Shown here: positions 25,375-33,883 of the stretch, one piece after another
How positions within the stretch are numbered: the first letter of the stretch is position 1
Layout of the letters: every line of letters starts with the position of its first letter
Assembly: GCF_025148445.1 (NCBI RefSeq)
Contig: NZ_CP102270.1
Span: forward strand, 558,001 to 622,000
Origin: Eshraghiella crossota
GTDB taxonomy: Bacteria > Bacillota > Clostridia > Lachnospirales > Lachnospiraceae
Direction: 5' to 3'
DNA length: 64,000 nucleotides
Program-made: the position numbers and the translations under genes
The notes under the pieces: generated by a model
What the model was told of the DNA's origin: nothing
The model's database searches: none
What the model saw: only the letters and a program-made list of their open reading frames with translations

Positions 25375-25549
25375 AAATGATCCGGCATTTGTACCGGAAC
25401 TTGATTTTGTGCATGCTGGTTGTCTGTAATCGGGTAATTAAAAGCAAGTAATGTTACAAATAACAATAAATATGTTACAATATTCAAGTAACGTGAAATG
25501 AAAGGATAATTGAAGAATCCGGGTTGTGTGGAAATAGGTGAAATCTGTT

Positions 25550-26146
25550 ATGAACAGTACATTAAAGTATTACAATCAAAATGCAAATCAGTTTGTTCAA
25601 GGAACTTTCGCTGTGGATTTTAAACAGACACAGGATAGATTTTTGATAAATCTGCCGGCAGGTGCATATATTTTAGATTTTGGATGTGGTTCCGGACGTG
25701 ATACAAAGTATTTCCTTGAGAAGGGCTTTCAGGTGGATGCTATAGACGGTTCAGAAGAACTTTGCAAAATAGCCTGTGATTATACTGGAATCAAGGTTAA
25801 ACAAATGCTTTTTGAAGAGTTACACGATGTGGATAAATATGATGGCATCTGGGCATGTTCATCCATATTACATCTTTCAAAGCCTGCATTAGCCGGTGTA
25901 TTAAAAAAGATGGCGGCAGCATTAAAGGATAATGGAGTAGTTTACACATCTTTTAAGCATGGTAGTTTTGAAGGTGAACGAAACGGCAGGTATTTTACAG
26001 ATTTTACAATTGGAGATTTTGAAAAATATCTGCACGGGATTCCGGAATTGCAGATAGAGGACTATTGGATTACAGGTGATGTAAGACCGGGAAGGGATGA
26101 GGAGAAATGGCTGAATCTGATTTTACGAAAAAAGGGTATTCATTAA
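25550..26146 (+). CDS. class I SAM-dependent methyltransferase
   Basis: 198 residues. Motif I ILDFGCGSGRDT is at about residues 41-52, an acidic residue ends strand 2 (VDAIDGSEEL), and motif IV is IWACSSILHLSK. This is the UbiE/TehB-like small-molecule layout. The N-PP-Y/F motif of DNA N-methyltransferases is absent. An in-frame GTG at 25538 is an alternative start; ATG 25550 has AGGTG nine bases upstream. The 3' end overlaps the HNH-like gene by 40 bases, so the two proteins are probably made together. Confidence 0.8.
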   Translation: MNSTLKYYNQNANQFVQGTFAVDFKQTQDRFLINLPAGAYILDFGCGSGRDTKYFLEKGFQVDAIDGSEELCKIACDYTGIKVKQMLFEELHDVDKYDGIWACSSILHLSKPALAGVLKKMAAALKDNGVVYTSFKHGSFEGERNGRYFTDFTIGDFEKYLHGIPELQIEDYWITGDVRPGRDEEKWLNLILRKKGIH

Positions 26147-27285
26147 TCATTGATGGAAAATATTATAATACACTGGATATCGAGTCATTTTCTATGATGA
26201 TGAAAGATCCCTCTTACTGCTATAAGTTCTATTGGCTGGAAGCAATTGTGCAGCTGATATCTGAGGACATAAGGGAAACAACCTTTGATGCAATTATAGA
26301 TGAGATGATTTGTAATGCATGGTATTCGGTAAGAGAATTCCATATCCATTTAAGTGGAATGCAGTTGGACGGACAGGTAAGAGATGGCTTGGAAAGAGCG
26401 GTATTACTTCTTACCGGACTTTCAGATTTACCGGCGAATGCGTCTAAGGTAGAAATAAAGAATGCAATTGCGGAGCATAATTCTGAGTTAAAGACTTATA
26501 AAGAACAGCTTACTAACATGGTCCCATACCGGGCTCTGGCAGGCTTTTTTAATAAAAGCAGTGAGGCAGCAGACTGGGGAAGTGTTCGCAGAATGACTGC
26601 ATATATAGAACGAATCAATAGGCATACTGTACTTTTGCCTTACATACTCGGCGAGGAAAGCAAGCTTAAGAAGAAGGTTTATTTTCAGGACGCCTGGGTA
26701 GAAATGATTCAGGACCAGATGGTATCAATTTTGGGATGGATACAGTATGAAAAGGTGAAATGGCTTCAGAATAATAACCCTGAAGTTCCGGGATTGATTT
26801 ATAAACTTGCCCCAATGGATGAAAAGATGCGTAAGTTGAATAATGTCCGGAAACTCTGGGAAGGTATTCTGGATGTTCGAGAAATTAAGGATGTATTTAC
26901 AGGTGAGCCGGTTGTTTTGAAACAATATGATGTAGATCATTTTATTCCGTGGTCATTTGTAATGAATGATGAGTTGTGGAATCTGATGCCGATGGATTCA
27001 TCATTAAATTCCTCCAAGAGCAACAGGCTTCCGAAATGGTCACCGTTCTTTATCCGATTTGCAAAAAATCAGTTTATTATGTATCAGCTGATTCATGAAA
27101 AGGAAGGCATCAGAAAATTGTATGAGTCCTGCTATAGGGATAATTTGCATTCCCTCTGGGCAGGGCAGGAACTTTATCGCAAGGGAAATAGTGAAGAAGA
27201 ATTTATTAATATTCTTGAGAAAAACATGCAGCCTGTGTATGATTCTGCCAGGAGGCAGGGATATGAAGTCTGGAACAGGGGCTGA
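26107..27285 (+). CDS. HNH-nuclease-like protein overlapping a methyltransferase gene
   Basis: 392 residues. The N-terminal 240 are helical and of no family I know. The C-terminal part contains DVFTGEPVVLKQYDVDHFIPW (D277-H278), followed by NLMPMDSSLNSSKSNRLP. This is an HNH-type nuclease site: an acidic or histidine pair at the end of a strand, a central N and a distal N/K. The cysteines of the commonest HNH type are absent, as in many divergent members. The long overlap with the methyltransferase suggests one functional unit. Defence or nucleic-acid processing is a guess. Confidence 0.65.
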   Translation: MAESDFTKKGYSLIIDGKYYNTLDIESFSMMMKDPSYCYKFYWLEAIVQLISEDIRETTFDAIIDEMICNAWYSVREFHIHLSGMQLDGQVRDGLERAVLLLTGLSDLPANASKVEIKNAIAEHNSELKTYKEQLTNMVPYRALAGFFNKSSEAADWGSVRRMTAYIERINRHTVLLPYILGEESKLKKKVYFQDAWVEMIQDQMVSILGWIQYEKVKWLQNNNPEVPGLIYKLAPMDEKMRKLNNVRKLWEGILDVREIKDVFTGEPVVLKQYDVDHFIPWSFVMNDELWNLMPMDSSLNSSKSNRLPKWSPFFIRFAKNQFIMYQLIHEKEGIRKLYESCYRDNLHSLWAGQELYRKGNSEEEFINILEKNMQPVYDSARRQGYEVWNRG

Positions 27286-27313
27286 AGGCGCGATATTTTA
27301 AGAAAGGTAGAAA

Positions 27314-27718
27314 ATGGTGAAAAATAAGAAGATAAAAATACATAAAAAAAAGATGATCGGTTTTTATAAGAGTATTGTTGATCAGGACAGGTCATCAATT
27401 GTTATATGCAATCTTAAGCATGAGATTATTTATATGAATCCGGCAGCAGTTAGCAGCTATGCGAAGCGAGGCGGCGACAAACTTATTGGAAGAAGCGTTT
27501 TAGACTGCCACAATCCGGAATCAAGGGATAAAATACAGCAGGTAGTGGAATGGTTTGCGGCAGATGAAAGCCATAATATTGTATATACGTTTCACAATGA
27601 GAAACAGAATAAAGATGTTTATATGGTGGCACTCAGAGATGATGGTGTACTGATAGGATATTATGAGAAACATGAATATCGAAATGCAGAAACTATGGAA
27701 CCATACGACATGAAATGA
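27314..27718 (+). CDS. PAS-domain protein
   Basis: 134 residues. After a lysine-rich start, a single PAS-like sensor domain covers about 14-120 (SSIVICNLKHEIIYMNPAAV, GRSVLDCHNP, DVYMVALRDDGVLIGYYEKH). LDCHNP plus MVALRDDG resembles the PAS modules that accompany hemerythrin or DUF438 proteins. No output domain is attached. AAAGG lies 6 bases before the ATG. It starts 28 bases after the HNH-like gene and may be in the same transcript. Its stop overlaps the ATG of a metallophosphatase fragment. Confidence 0.75.
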   Translation: MVKNKKIKIHKKKMIGFYKSIVDQDRSSIVICNLKHEIIYMNPAAVSSYAKRGGDKLIGRSVLDCHNPESRDKIQQVVEWFAADESHNIVYTFHNEKQNKDVYMVALRDDGVLIGYYEKHEYRNAETMEPYDMK

Positions 27719-27825
27719 TGGAATGGATTATGAATGCACCCTCAAATGTAATATTTGTGAGGGGAAATCATGACGAAGAATTTGCAGCAGCCATTGATAT
27801 TATGAAAAGCATTATTCATGTTTGA
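27715..27825 (+). pseudogene. metallophosphoesterase fragment
   Basis: The ATG at 27715 overlaps the PAS gene's stop. The 36 residues (MMEWIMNAPSNVIFVRGNHD, EEFAAAIDIM) contain the GNHDE metal motif of calcineurin-like phosphoesterases and then stop. The rest of the enzyme is missing. A further coding-like fragment (ISYAKKNWYSDFITT) follows in 27880-27950. Confidence 0.55.
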
Positions 27826-27952
27826 CAATATGGCAGAAGTTACACAGGATTCAAAAACTAGACTATTGGTTTATATCTTATGCTAAAAAAAACTGGTATA
27901 GTGATTTTATAACAACTATTGCACCACTTCTTAATGAAAAGGAGAACACGAT

Positions 27953-28336
27953 ATGGTAAAAATGAATTTCACTAACAGTCAAACGTCATTTGAATATGCA
28001 CTTTATATGATTGCAACAAGCTATTTTAACAAGTCTGATTGTTTGTCAGAAATTACAGAGAAAAACATGCTTCTGCAGTACAAAGAACAAAAACTAAATA
28101 GCCAATATCAGATGGAAGAAATTTGCATTGAATTTATGGACAATTTGGTAAGTAAAATCCCATCCCGGTTTTTCGAACGGTCAGTTGCGGTTAAACTGAA
28201 TAAAACTGCATCGGGAAAAACAGAGATTGTCATTGGGGATAAACAAAGCTTCATTGTATTTCATGCACTATATGCAGGAAAGAAATCTCAAATCCGGTAT
28301 CAGATTTGGTGTAAAAAACCACTTAAAATAAAATGA
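27953..28336 (+). CDS. hypothetical protein
   Basis: 127 residues with a good AAGGAG site before the ATG. The protein has a helical first half (ATSYFNKSDCLSEITEKNML) and a basic beta-rich second half ending in KKPLKIK. No signal, membrane helix or domain is recognised. It stands between defence-like genes and a toxin-antitoxin pair. The intact frame and RBS argue that it is real, but the function is unknown. Confidence 0.5.
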   Translation: MVKMNFTNSQTSFEYALYMIATSYFNKSDCLSEITEKNMLLQYKEQKLNSQYQMEEICIEFMDNLVSKIPSRFFERSVAVKLNKTASGKTEIVIGDKQSFIVFHALYAGKKSQIRYQIWCKKPLKIK

Positions 28337-28472
28337 GAAGAAAGGCTGCATAGAGCAGCCAGTCTGACCGAAAATAAGATTATCGAAGTACAAAATTAGT
28401 ATTGCTATTGTGCGGACATTTACATATAATAAAGATAGATGGAAATACTACTCACGAAAGGAGATGCTTTAT

Positions 28473-28781
28473 ATGGCTACAAAATCAGCAAATTTATATG
28501 CAAGGATTGAACCAGATGTCAAAGAAAAAGCAGAAAGTATCCTGTCTACACTTGGTATCCCTGCTTCCAGTGCTATCAATATGTTTTATAAACAGATTAT
28601 CCTACAGAGAGGACTTCCGTTTGAAGTAAAAATACCATCTGCCGGACCTGTTGACATCAGCACATTATCAGAAGCAGAATTCAATGAAGAATTGGAAAAA
28701 GGATATGCGGATATGCAGGCTGGACGGACAAAAAATGTGAAGAAAGCCTTTGCTGACATTCGCAATGATTATGGCTTATGA
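28473..28781 (+). CDS. RelB/DinJ-family antitoxin
   Basis: 102 residues. The N-terminal ribbon-helix-helix (SANLYARIEPDVKEKAESIL, LGIPASSAINMFYKQIILQR) ends with the family's GLPFEVKIP. The C-terminus is the disordered toxin-binding part. The start at 28473 (MATKS) has AAAGGAG upstream. The gene overlaps the toxin by four bases. Family knowledge: the antitoxin binds the toxin and represses the shared promoter. Confidence 0.9.
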   Translation: MATKSANLYARIEPDVKEKAESILSTLGIPASSAINMFYKQIILQRGLPFEVKIPSAGPVDISTLSEAEFNEELEKGYADMQAGRTKNVKKAFADIRNDYGL

Positions 28782-29107
28782 TATATGAAGTAGAAGTATC
28801 CGAACAGGCTGACAGTGATTTGAGAGGAATTTTTGAATATATTGCTTTTGAATTACAATCGCCGCAAAATGCAAGCGGACAGCTTGACCGTCTGGAAGAA
28901 CAGATATTAAGTCTGGATACGATGCCAGAGTGTTATCGAAAATATGAAAAAGAACCGTGGAAAAGCCGTGGACTTCGTGTATTACCAGTAGACAATTATG
29001 TGGTACTTTATATTCCAGACAGCGATAAAAAGGTTGTAATAATACTAAGAGTAATGTATGCCGGACGGGACATATACAATCAGTTAAATCTCCACATAAA
29101 GCAATAA
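28778..29107 (+). CDS. RelE/ParE-family toxin
   Basis: 109 residues with the RelE/ParE fold features: VSEQADSDLRGIFEYIAFEL at the start, then GLRVLPVDNYVVLYIPD and VVIILRVMYAGRDI, the typical last strands with a basic residue and tyrosine or aspartate. The fold fits either mRNA interferases or gyrase poisons; the target cannot be told from sequence. Its ATGA overlap with the RelB-like gene is the usual operon form. A weak terminator follows. Confidence 0.88.
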   Translation: MIYEVEVSEQADSDLRGIFEYIAFELQSPQNASGQLDRLEEQILSLDTMPECYRKYEKEPWKSRGLRVLPVDNYVVLYIPDSDKKVVIILRVMYAGRDIYNQLNLHIKQ

Positions 29108-29119
29108 AGGATATGATTT

Positions 29120-29157
29120 AAAGCAGACTTTCATTTACAATCAACTGCTTTTTTTAT
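29120..29157 (+). terminator. terminator of the toxin-antitoxin operon
   Basis: AAAGCAG (29120-29126) pairs with CTGCTTT (29145-29151) and is followed by a T-run. The loop is 18 bases. Confidence 0.6.
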
Positions 29158-29202
29158 ATTCAAAATTAAAAAAGGAGCATATAGCGATTGCTGGAGGTGT
29201 AT

Positions 29203-29934
29203 GTGAAGAATACGCAAGTTTATGATTATTCGGGAAAAGAATTGTTTCATATTCACACACATAGATGTAAACACGCAAGTTCTGAGGCTGATGTTGAGTA
29301 TGTAGAAAAGGCAATTGAATTAGGAGCAAGGAAAATTGTGTTTACAGATCATGCGCCTTTCCCTGATAATCCATTTGGGAATAGAATGGATATTGAGGAG
29401 CTGCCTGAATATATAGATTCCCTTGCAGAACTAAAGAATACATATAAAAAGAAAATAGAAGTCCGCTGTGGATTGGAAATAGAATACCTGCCATCGTTTC
29501 GTGATTATTACCTTAACTTAAAGAAAATGGATGGAATGGATTTGCTCATGATTGGACAACATTTTTTTGAACACTATGAAGGAAATTATAGTTTTTCTGA
29601 TGAAGATAAAACAAATGAGTTTATAGGCCTTTGCGAATCAATGGTACAAGGCATTAATACGGGATTATTTGATGTAGTGGCACATCCGGACAGAGCTTTT
29701 AGGCGTTGCAGGCAATTTGGACATCGGGAAATAGAAGCTGCTAAATCCGTAATTTGGGCGGCTGTCTCGAATGGCGTTTATTTAGAAAAAAATTATTCTT
29801 CCATGTGCAGAAAGAATCAGTATAAAGAGGAATTTTGGACATTGCTTCCGGCAAAAGCCATGGTTTTAAATGGACTTGATGCCCACTCGATAAATGAAAT
29901 GAAAAAAGGATATAATGGTGTGGTTGTGGAATAA
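29203..29934 (+). CDS. PHP-domain phosphoesterase (histidinol-phosphatase-like)
   Basis: 243 residues. Metal-binding motifs of the PHP fold are in order: HIHTHRCKHA, FTDHAPF, CGLEIEYLP, QHF, DVVAHPDR and a final GLDAHS. Family members hydrolyse phosphate esters such as histidinol phosphate. No his genes are nearby, so the substrate is open. The start is GTG at 29203 with GGAGG five bases upstream; an in-frame TTG at 29188 is an alternative. Confidence 0.82.
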   Translation: MKNTQVYDYSGKELFHIHTHRCKHASSEADVEYVEKAIELGARKIVFTDHAPFPDNPFGNRMDIEELPEYIDSLAELKNTYKKKIEVRCGLEIEYLPSFRDYYLNLKKMDGMDLLMIGQHFFEHYEGNYSFSDEDKTNEFIGLCESMVQGINTGLFDVVAHPDRAFRRCRQFGHREIEAAKSVIWAAVSNGVYLEKNYSSMCRKNQYKEEFWTLLPAKAMVLNGLDAHSINEMKKGYNGVVVE

Positions 29935-30006
29935 TTAAGTGTGTACATTTACATCACCTGTAAGTCAGATGTTTGGTAACCCGCATTACATGAAGGAGGA
30001 ATCCGT

Positions 30007-30297
30007 ATGGAATATCCAGTATTAGACGCAAAGGCAACCGGAGCCAGAATAAAGGAAATCCGTAAGGCATATCACATTAAGGTAGAAGAAATAGCACGCT
30101 TCATGGGTTTTGAGTCTGATCAGGCTGTCTACAAGTGGCAGCGAGGCGACAGTCTTCCGACCGTTGACAACCTGTACGCCCTGAGCAGGTTGTTCGGTAC
30201 GTCGGTTGATGACATACTGAGGGGCAGCAGAGAGAAGGACGAAAGTTCTTCTCTTCCGGTGTATAGGGATTTTTATGAAACTAAACTGGCAGGTTAG
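30007..30297 (+). CDS. small XRE-family HTH protein
   Basis: 96 residues. The HTH covers about 10-66 (GARIKEIRKAYHIKVEEIAR, then VYKWQRGDSLPTVDNLYALS). A short tail rich in S, E and D follows and ends in FYETKLAG. The start has a perfect GAAGGAGG site. The N-terminal YPVLDAKATG is common to a clostridial group of small XRE proteins of unknown target. No partner gene is adjacent. Confidence 0.82.
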   Translation: MEYPVLDAKATGARIKEIRKAYHIKVEEIARFMGFESDQAVYKWQRGDSLPTVDNLYALSRLFGTSVDDILRGSREKDESSSLPVYRDFYETKLAG

Positions 30298-30348
30298 TTT
30301 AAGAAGTATATGTGATCTGATAAGATTATAGCGGAGGTGCTAGCGATT

Positions 30349-30729
30349 ATGTATATTTTAAATCTTGAAGATAATGTCTTTAAACATCATGATATATGCA
30401 GAGCTATTGAAAGAGGCTCTTTTGAGAATCTGAAGATAGATTGCGTTGGAAATCTTACAGATGGGCTAAGTAAAATAGAAGGAGCAATTAGAAAGGGAAA
30501 ACCTTATGATTTAATAATTACTGATATGTGGTACCCTGAAAAATCTGGTGAAGCCGATAATAACTCAGGAGAGATTTTGATAAAAGAAGTCAGAGAAAGA
30601 GGCTGGGACGTTCCGATTATACTATGCTCTTCTGTGAATTATTGTTATCCTGGTATACTCGGTTCAATTCATTATTCTGAAAAGGAAGACTGGGAAACGG
30701 AACTTGTAAGATTAATCAGGAAGCTTTAG
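30349..30729 (+). CDS. stand-alone response-regulator receiver-like protein
   Basis: 126 residues that span only a receiver domain. It has the acidic pocket NLEDN at the start, the phosphoacceptor aspartate in DLIITDMWYP, the switch serine in ILCSSVNY and the late lysine in YSEKEDWE. There is no output domain. GGAGG lies 11 bases before the ATG at 30349; the in-frame GTG at 30337 overlaps that site. It could be a phosphate sink or act on partner proteins. No histidine kinase is nearby. Confidence 0.75.
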   Translation: MYILNLEDNVFKHHDICRAIERGSFENLKIDCVGNLTDGLSKIEGAIRKGKPYDLIITDMWYPEKSGEADNNSGEILIKEVRERGWDVPIILCSSVNYCYPGILGSIHYSEKEDWETELVRLIRKL

Positions 30730-30738
30730 TACTGAGAG

Positions 30739-30771
30739 CACTCGCAGCAAAATTACTGCGGGTGTTTTTTT
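30739..30771 (+). terminator. intrinsic terminator
   Basis: A 9-bp stem CACTCGCAG/CTGCGGGTG, an 8-base loop and seven T. Confidence 0.85.
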
Positions 30772-30809
30772 AAATAATATTGAAAGATTATTATGCGAGG
30801 TAATCAATA

Positions 30810-31457
30810 ATGGAAATAATTGAACTTATGAAAGAAAGACACAGTGTAAGGCAATATACGGATAAGAAAATTGAAAAAGAAAAGAGAGAAGTTTTAAATG
30901 CTCTCATTGCTAAGATTAATCAAAAAGCGGGACTGCATATTCAAATAATTTATGATGAGCCGAAATGTTTTAACTCAATGATGGCACATTACGGAAAATT
31001 TGATGGTGTGAATAATTACATTGCACTTGTCAGGGAAAAATCAAAACCAGATGAAGCTCTTGGATACTACGGCGAACAGATTGTTTTGAAAGCACAGGAG
31101 CTTGGACTTAATACCTGTTGGGTTGCTATGACACACGGAAAGAGTAAAGCACAAATTGACAAAGGAGAAAAACTGGTATGCCTGATTTCTCTTGGTTATG
31201 GTAAAACCGCTGGAGCAGCCCATAAAAGTAAAAAGTTAAGTGAAGTTTGTAACTATAAAAAAGATATGCCGGAATGGTTTTTGTCCGGGATGGAAGCAGC
31301 ACTTCTTGCACCGACAGCAATGAACCGGCAGAAATTTTATTTTGAACTATTGCCTGATAATAGTATAAAAATAACTTGCGGGAAGGGATTATACACAAAG
31401 CTTGATTTGGGAATTGTGAAATATCATTTTGAGGTAGTATCGGGCAAAAGAATATAA
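30810..31457 (+). CDS. nitroreductase-family protein
   Basis: 215 residues. The start ELMKERHSVRQYTDKKIEKE is the family's FMN-binding motif, and EAALLAPTAMNRQKFYFELL is the second conserved segment. It is the split-domain type (related to TM1586-like nitroreductases), where the two halves arose by duplication. FMN-dependent reduction of nitro or quinone compounds is the family activity; the substrate is unknown. Its RBS is GAGG. It stands alone after a terminator. Confidence 0.82.
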   Translation: MEIIELMKERHSVRQYTDKKIEKEKREVLNALIAKINQKAGLHIQIIYDEPKCFNSMMAHYGKFDGVNNYIALVREKSKPDEALGYYGEQIVLKAQELGLNTCWVAMTHGKSKAQIDKGEKLVCLISLGYGKTAGAAHKSKKLSEVCNYKKDMPEWFLSGMEAALLAPTAMNRQKFYFELLPDNSIKITCGKGLYTKLDLGIVKYHFEVVSGKRI

Positions 31458-31514
31458 AGATAATTTATATCTTGCCAATATATGAAATACGTCAGCAAAG
31501 GAGGGTGATTGTGT

Positions 31515-32102
31515 ATGAAAAATAAATTAATATTTACTTCGTATGGGCTTACAACCAAAGAGGGACAAAAGCTAATTGGCAAAGAGCTTGGGTCTTATGA
31601 ATTAGAGGACAAAAAGATATTTTTATTTCATGAACCACATTATTATACGGAATCAATACTTGTGATGGCATGCGTTAATTTGGGATTTAAAGAGGAAAAT
31701 ATAATTTTATCAGGACATCAAATGAGTAATCAGGAAGTTTTGGAATGTGATATCTATTATTGCGGAGAAGGCAACACGTTTGAGAAGCTATCCATATTAA
31801 GAGAAAGAGGGTTGGATAGCATAATCAAAGAAGGATTTAAGACGGGAAACAAAATATATATCGGTTGCAGTGCAGGTGCAACTATTGCAGGCGTGAGTGT
31901 TGAGGAGGTAAAAGACTTTGATAAAAATAACGTTGGTATGACAGATTTTTCCGGTTTAGGGTTGTTTGACGGGATTATTATTCCTCATTATACAAAAAAG
32001 GAATTGAAACGTTATATTAGCAACAGCTATGGGATCAAAGATAAATACAAAAGTGTTCTTTCAGTATCAAACGAAAAGAGTTTGGTCATGGAGGTATCTT
32101 AG
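31515..32102 (+). CDS. peptidase S51 (dipeptidase E-like) protein
   Basis: 195 residues. The nucleophile elbow IGCSAGATIAG carries the catalytic serine. Upstream are the CDIYYCGEGNTFEKL region (the G-G-N-T element) and downstream IIPHYTKKELKRY with the catalytic histidine. This is the S51/PepE pattern. The start at 31515 follows GGAGGG; the in-frame GTG six bases earlier is less likely. It may cleave Asp-X dipeptides or, like cyanophycinase relatives, other acidic peptides. Confidence 0.82.
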   Translation: MKNKLIFTSYGLTTKEGQKLIGKELGSYELEDKKIFLFHEPHYYTESILVMACVNLGFKEENIILSGHQMSNQEVLECDIYYCGEGNTFEKLSILRERGLDSIIKEGFKTGNKIYIGCSAGATIAGVSVEEVKDFDKNNVGMTDFSGLGLFDGIIIPHYTKKELKRYISNSYGIKDKYKSVLSVSNEKSLVMEVS

Positions 32103-32170
32103 GATATACAGAATCAAAATTTTTATATAAACGTTTTTATGGAAATTGAGTTGTCAATGAACAAATTTTT

Positions 32171-32281
32171 TAGTTCAATAAATTGTAATTTTTTAAACTA
32201 TATAATATAATTGGTACAAAAATAAATGAATTTTTGAACTAAAGAATGATATAGTTCAAAAAAAGGAAAGAAAATGAACTA
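32171..32281 (+). promoter_or_regulatory. cluster of four TAGTTCA/TGAACTA motifs
   Basis: The heptamer occurs at 32171-32177 (+), 32235-32241 (-), 32252-32258 (+) and 32275-32281 (-). The middle two form an 11-bp perfect inverted repeat (TTTTTGAACTA/TAGTTCAAAAA). A TATAAT (32204-32209) lies between the first two. The 314-base gap 32103-32416 holds no gene, so this is probably an operator array. Confidence 0.55.
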
Positions 32282-32416
32282 TATTATTGTTAGTAAAGAT
32301 ATCTAAAGTATAAGTGGATTTTTAACAAGGATTGTGCTATTCTTAGAGTGACAGATAAAGTGGATGATTACCTTGGAATACACGAATTAAGGTAATGTCG
32401 CAAGGAGGTTTTTGAT

Positions 32417-32815
32417 ATGTACGAAATGAAACCGGAGTATTACATAGGAATTGAAATGATTGATGAGGAGCATAAGCAGCTTTTTAAATATGCGGATGAA
32501 GCTTATGAACTGCTTAATGATGAATTTACACCGGATAAATATGATAAAATCGAGGCAATTCTCATAAAGCTGCGTGATTACACGGAAAAGCATTTTACGG
32601 ATGAAGAAAACTACATGGAATCCATAAACTATAAAAAACTTTTCACACAGAAAATCCAGCATCATGAATTTATATCTAAATTAGATGAATTTATTGATTT
32701 GCATAAAAGTGAGACAGAAGACCAGGACAAACAGATAATGGATATTCTGGAATATCTGACGGAATGGTTAGTAAATCACATTCTGTATGTTGACGGACAG
32801 ATTCCTAAAGGATGA
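32417..32815 (+). CDS. bacteriohemerythrin
   Basis: 132 residues with the diiron ligand set of hemerythrins: IDEEHKQLF, YTEKHFTDEENYM, HHEFISKLDEF and LVNHILYVDG. Single-domain bacteriohemerythrins bind oxygen reversibly and can carry or sense it. The RBS is AAGGAGG. The gene lies downstream of a conspicuous operator-like repeat cluster and ends at a strong hairpin shared with the opposite gene. It fits the oxygen-handling theme seen at 16-19.5 kb. Confidence 0.92.
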   Translation: MYEMKPEYYIGIEMIDEEHKQLFKYADEAYELLNDEFTPDKYDKIEAILIKLRDYTEKHFTDEENYMESINYKKLFTQKIQHHEFISKLDEFIDLHKSETEDQDKQIMDILEYLTEWLVNHILYVDGQIPKG

Positions 32816-32825
32816 ATCAAGATAA

Positions 32826-32865
32826 AAGACCTGCCGGATGAATAGATTTAATTCCGGCAGGTCTT
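32826..32865. terminator. bidirectional terminator
   Basis: A perfect 13-bp stem AAGACCTGCCGGA/TCCGGCAGGTCTT between the converging hemerythrin and hypothetical genes. Confidence 0.8.
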
Positions 32866-32878
32866 ATGTATGTAGGTA

Positions 32879-33205
32879 TTATTTACATTTTAATATTTCT
32901 ACACATATTGCAAAAGCAGCATTAAGGCCATCAATGTAATACTCATTATAATCATAATTTTTAGATCCAAGCAAATTAAACTTTTCGTTGTTGATGTAAT
33001 CTTTTAGTGCTTTTCTTAATTGCAGTGGCGTTTTGTTGGAAATTGGGTTTTCTGGTGCTGAAGCAAAATCTCTTGCAAAATTAATTACATTGTTATAACC
33101 ACATCGGAAGTATTTTGATTTATTGTTTGATAAATCCTCAGTATATTCTCTCCTCCTTTCGTTAATTACTGTTTGTGAATCTGTGAGTATTTTGATTAAA
33201 TTCAT
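32879..33205 (-). CDS. hypothetical protein
   Basis: 108 residues from ATG 33205 with AAAGGAG upstream. It is helical and charged (ILTDSQTVINERRREYTEDL, TPLQLRKALKDYIN), with a C-terminal hydrophobic helix and two cysteines (AAFAICVEILKCK). There is no domain I recognise. It converges on hemerythrin and shares its terminator. Confidence 0.55.
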   Translation of the reverse strand: MNLIKILTDSQTVINERRREYTEDLSNNKSKYFRCGYNNVINFARDFASAPENPISNKTPLQLRKALKDYINNEKFNLLGSKNYDYNEYYIDGLNAAFAICVEILKCK

Positions 33206-33357
33206 GAGTTTTTGTCTCCTTTGCTTTAAATTTAAAAATAGTATGTAAAATGAAATCAAAAATAATTTATTTTACACATATATTATGAGATAAAAATTTT
33301 TTTTTACTTTTGGGTTGATGTTATATATAATTTTGGATAAGAAAGAAACATAAACTT

Positions 33358-33858
33358 ATGATTTACACAAATTATTACAATTCACCTATCGGCAGGATAA
33401 CAATGGCAAGTGAAGGAACTGCATTGATAGGCTTGTGGTTTGAAGGACAAAAATATTTTGCTGATTCCATCAAGGAAGAATGTACAGAAAAAGACCTTGA
33501 TATATTTGATGATACATCAAGGTGGCTTGATATTTATTTTAGCGGAAAAGAACCTGATTTTACACCAAAGATTTTAATTACAGGTACATCGTTTAGAAAA
33601 TCGGTAGCAGAGATTATGCTTACTATTCCTTACGGTAAAACAATGACTTACGGTGAGATTGCCAATGTAATAGCTAAGGAAAAAGGCATTGCGAAAATGT
33701 CAGCACAGGCTGTTGGCGGTGCGGTTGGACATAATTCGATTTCGATAATTATTCCCTGTCACAGAGTTGTGGGCACAAATGGCAGTTTAACGGGCTATGC
33801 AGGAGGTCTTGATAAAAAAATACAATTACTGAAATTGGAAAAAACAGATAAAATATAA
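33358..33858 (+). CDS. ogt: methylated-DNA-protein-cysteine methyltransferase
   Basis: 166 residues. The C-terminal domain has the active-site PCHRVVG (acceptor cysteine), preceded by IPYGKTMTYGEIAN and the HTH arginine-finger-like region AVGGAVGHN. The N-terminal ribonuclease-like domain begins YYNSPIGRITMAS. It repairs O6-alkylguanine by suicidal transfer to the cysteine. The length is typical. It precedes a small FakA-like ORF by 25 bases. Confidence 0.95.
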   Translation: MIYTNYYNSPIGRITMASEGTALIGLWFEGQKYFADSIKEECTEKDLDIFDDTSRWLDIYFSGKEPDFTPKILITGTSFRKSVAEIMLTIPYGKTMTYGEIANVIAKEKGIAKMSAQAVGGAVGHNSISIIIPCHRVVGTNGSLTGYAGGLDKKIQLLKLEKTDKI

Positions 33859-33883
33859 TTCAAAAACTATGGAGGTTTTAAAA

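Noticed and set aside
26107-27285. Methyltransferase/HNH pair as a type II restriction-modification system
   Set aside because: The methyltransferase lacks the catalytic NPPY/DPPY motif of DNA aminomethylases and the PC motif of cytosine methylases, so a standard R-M reading is not supported.
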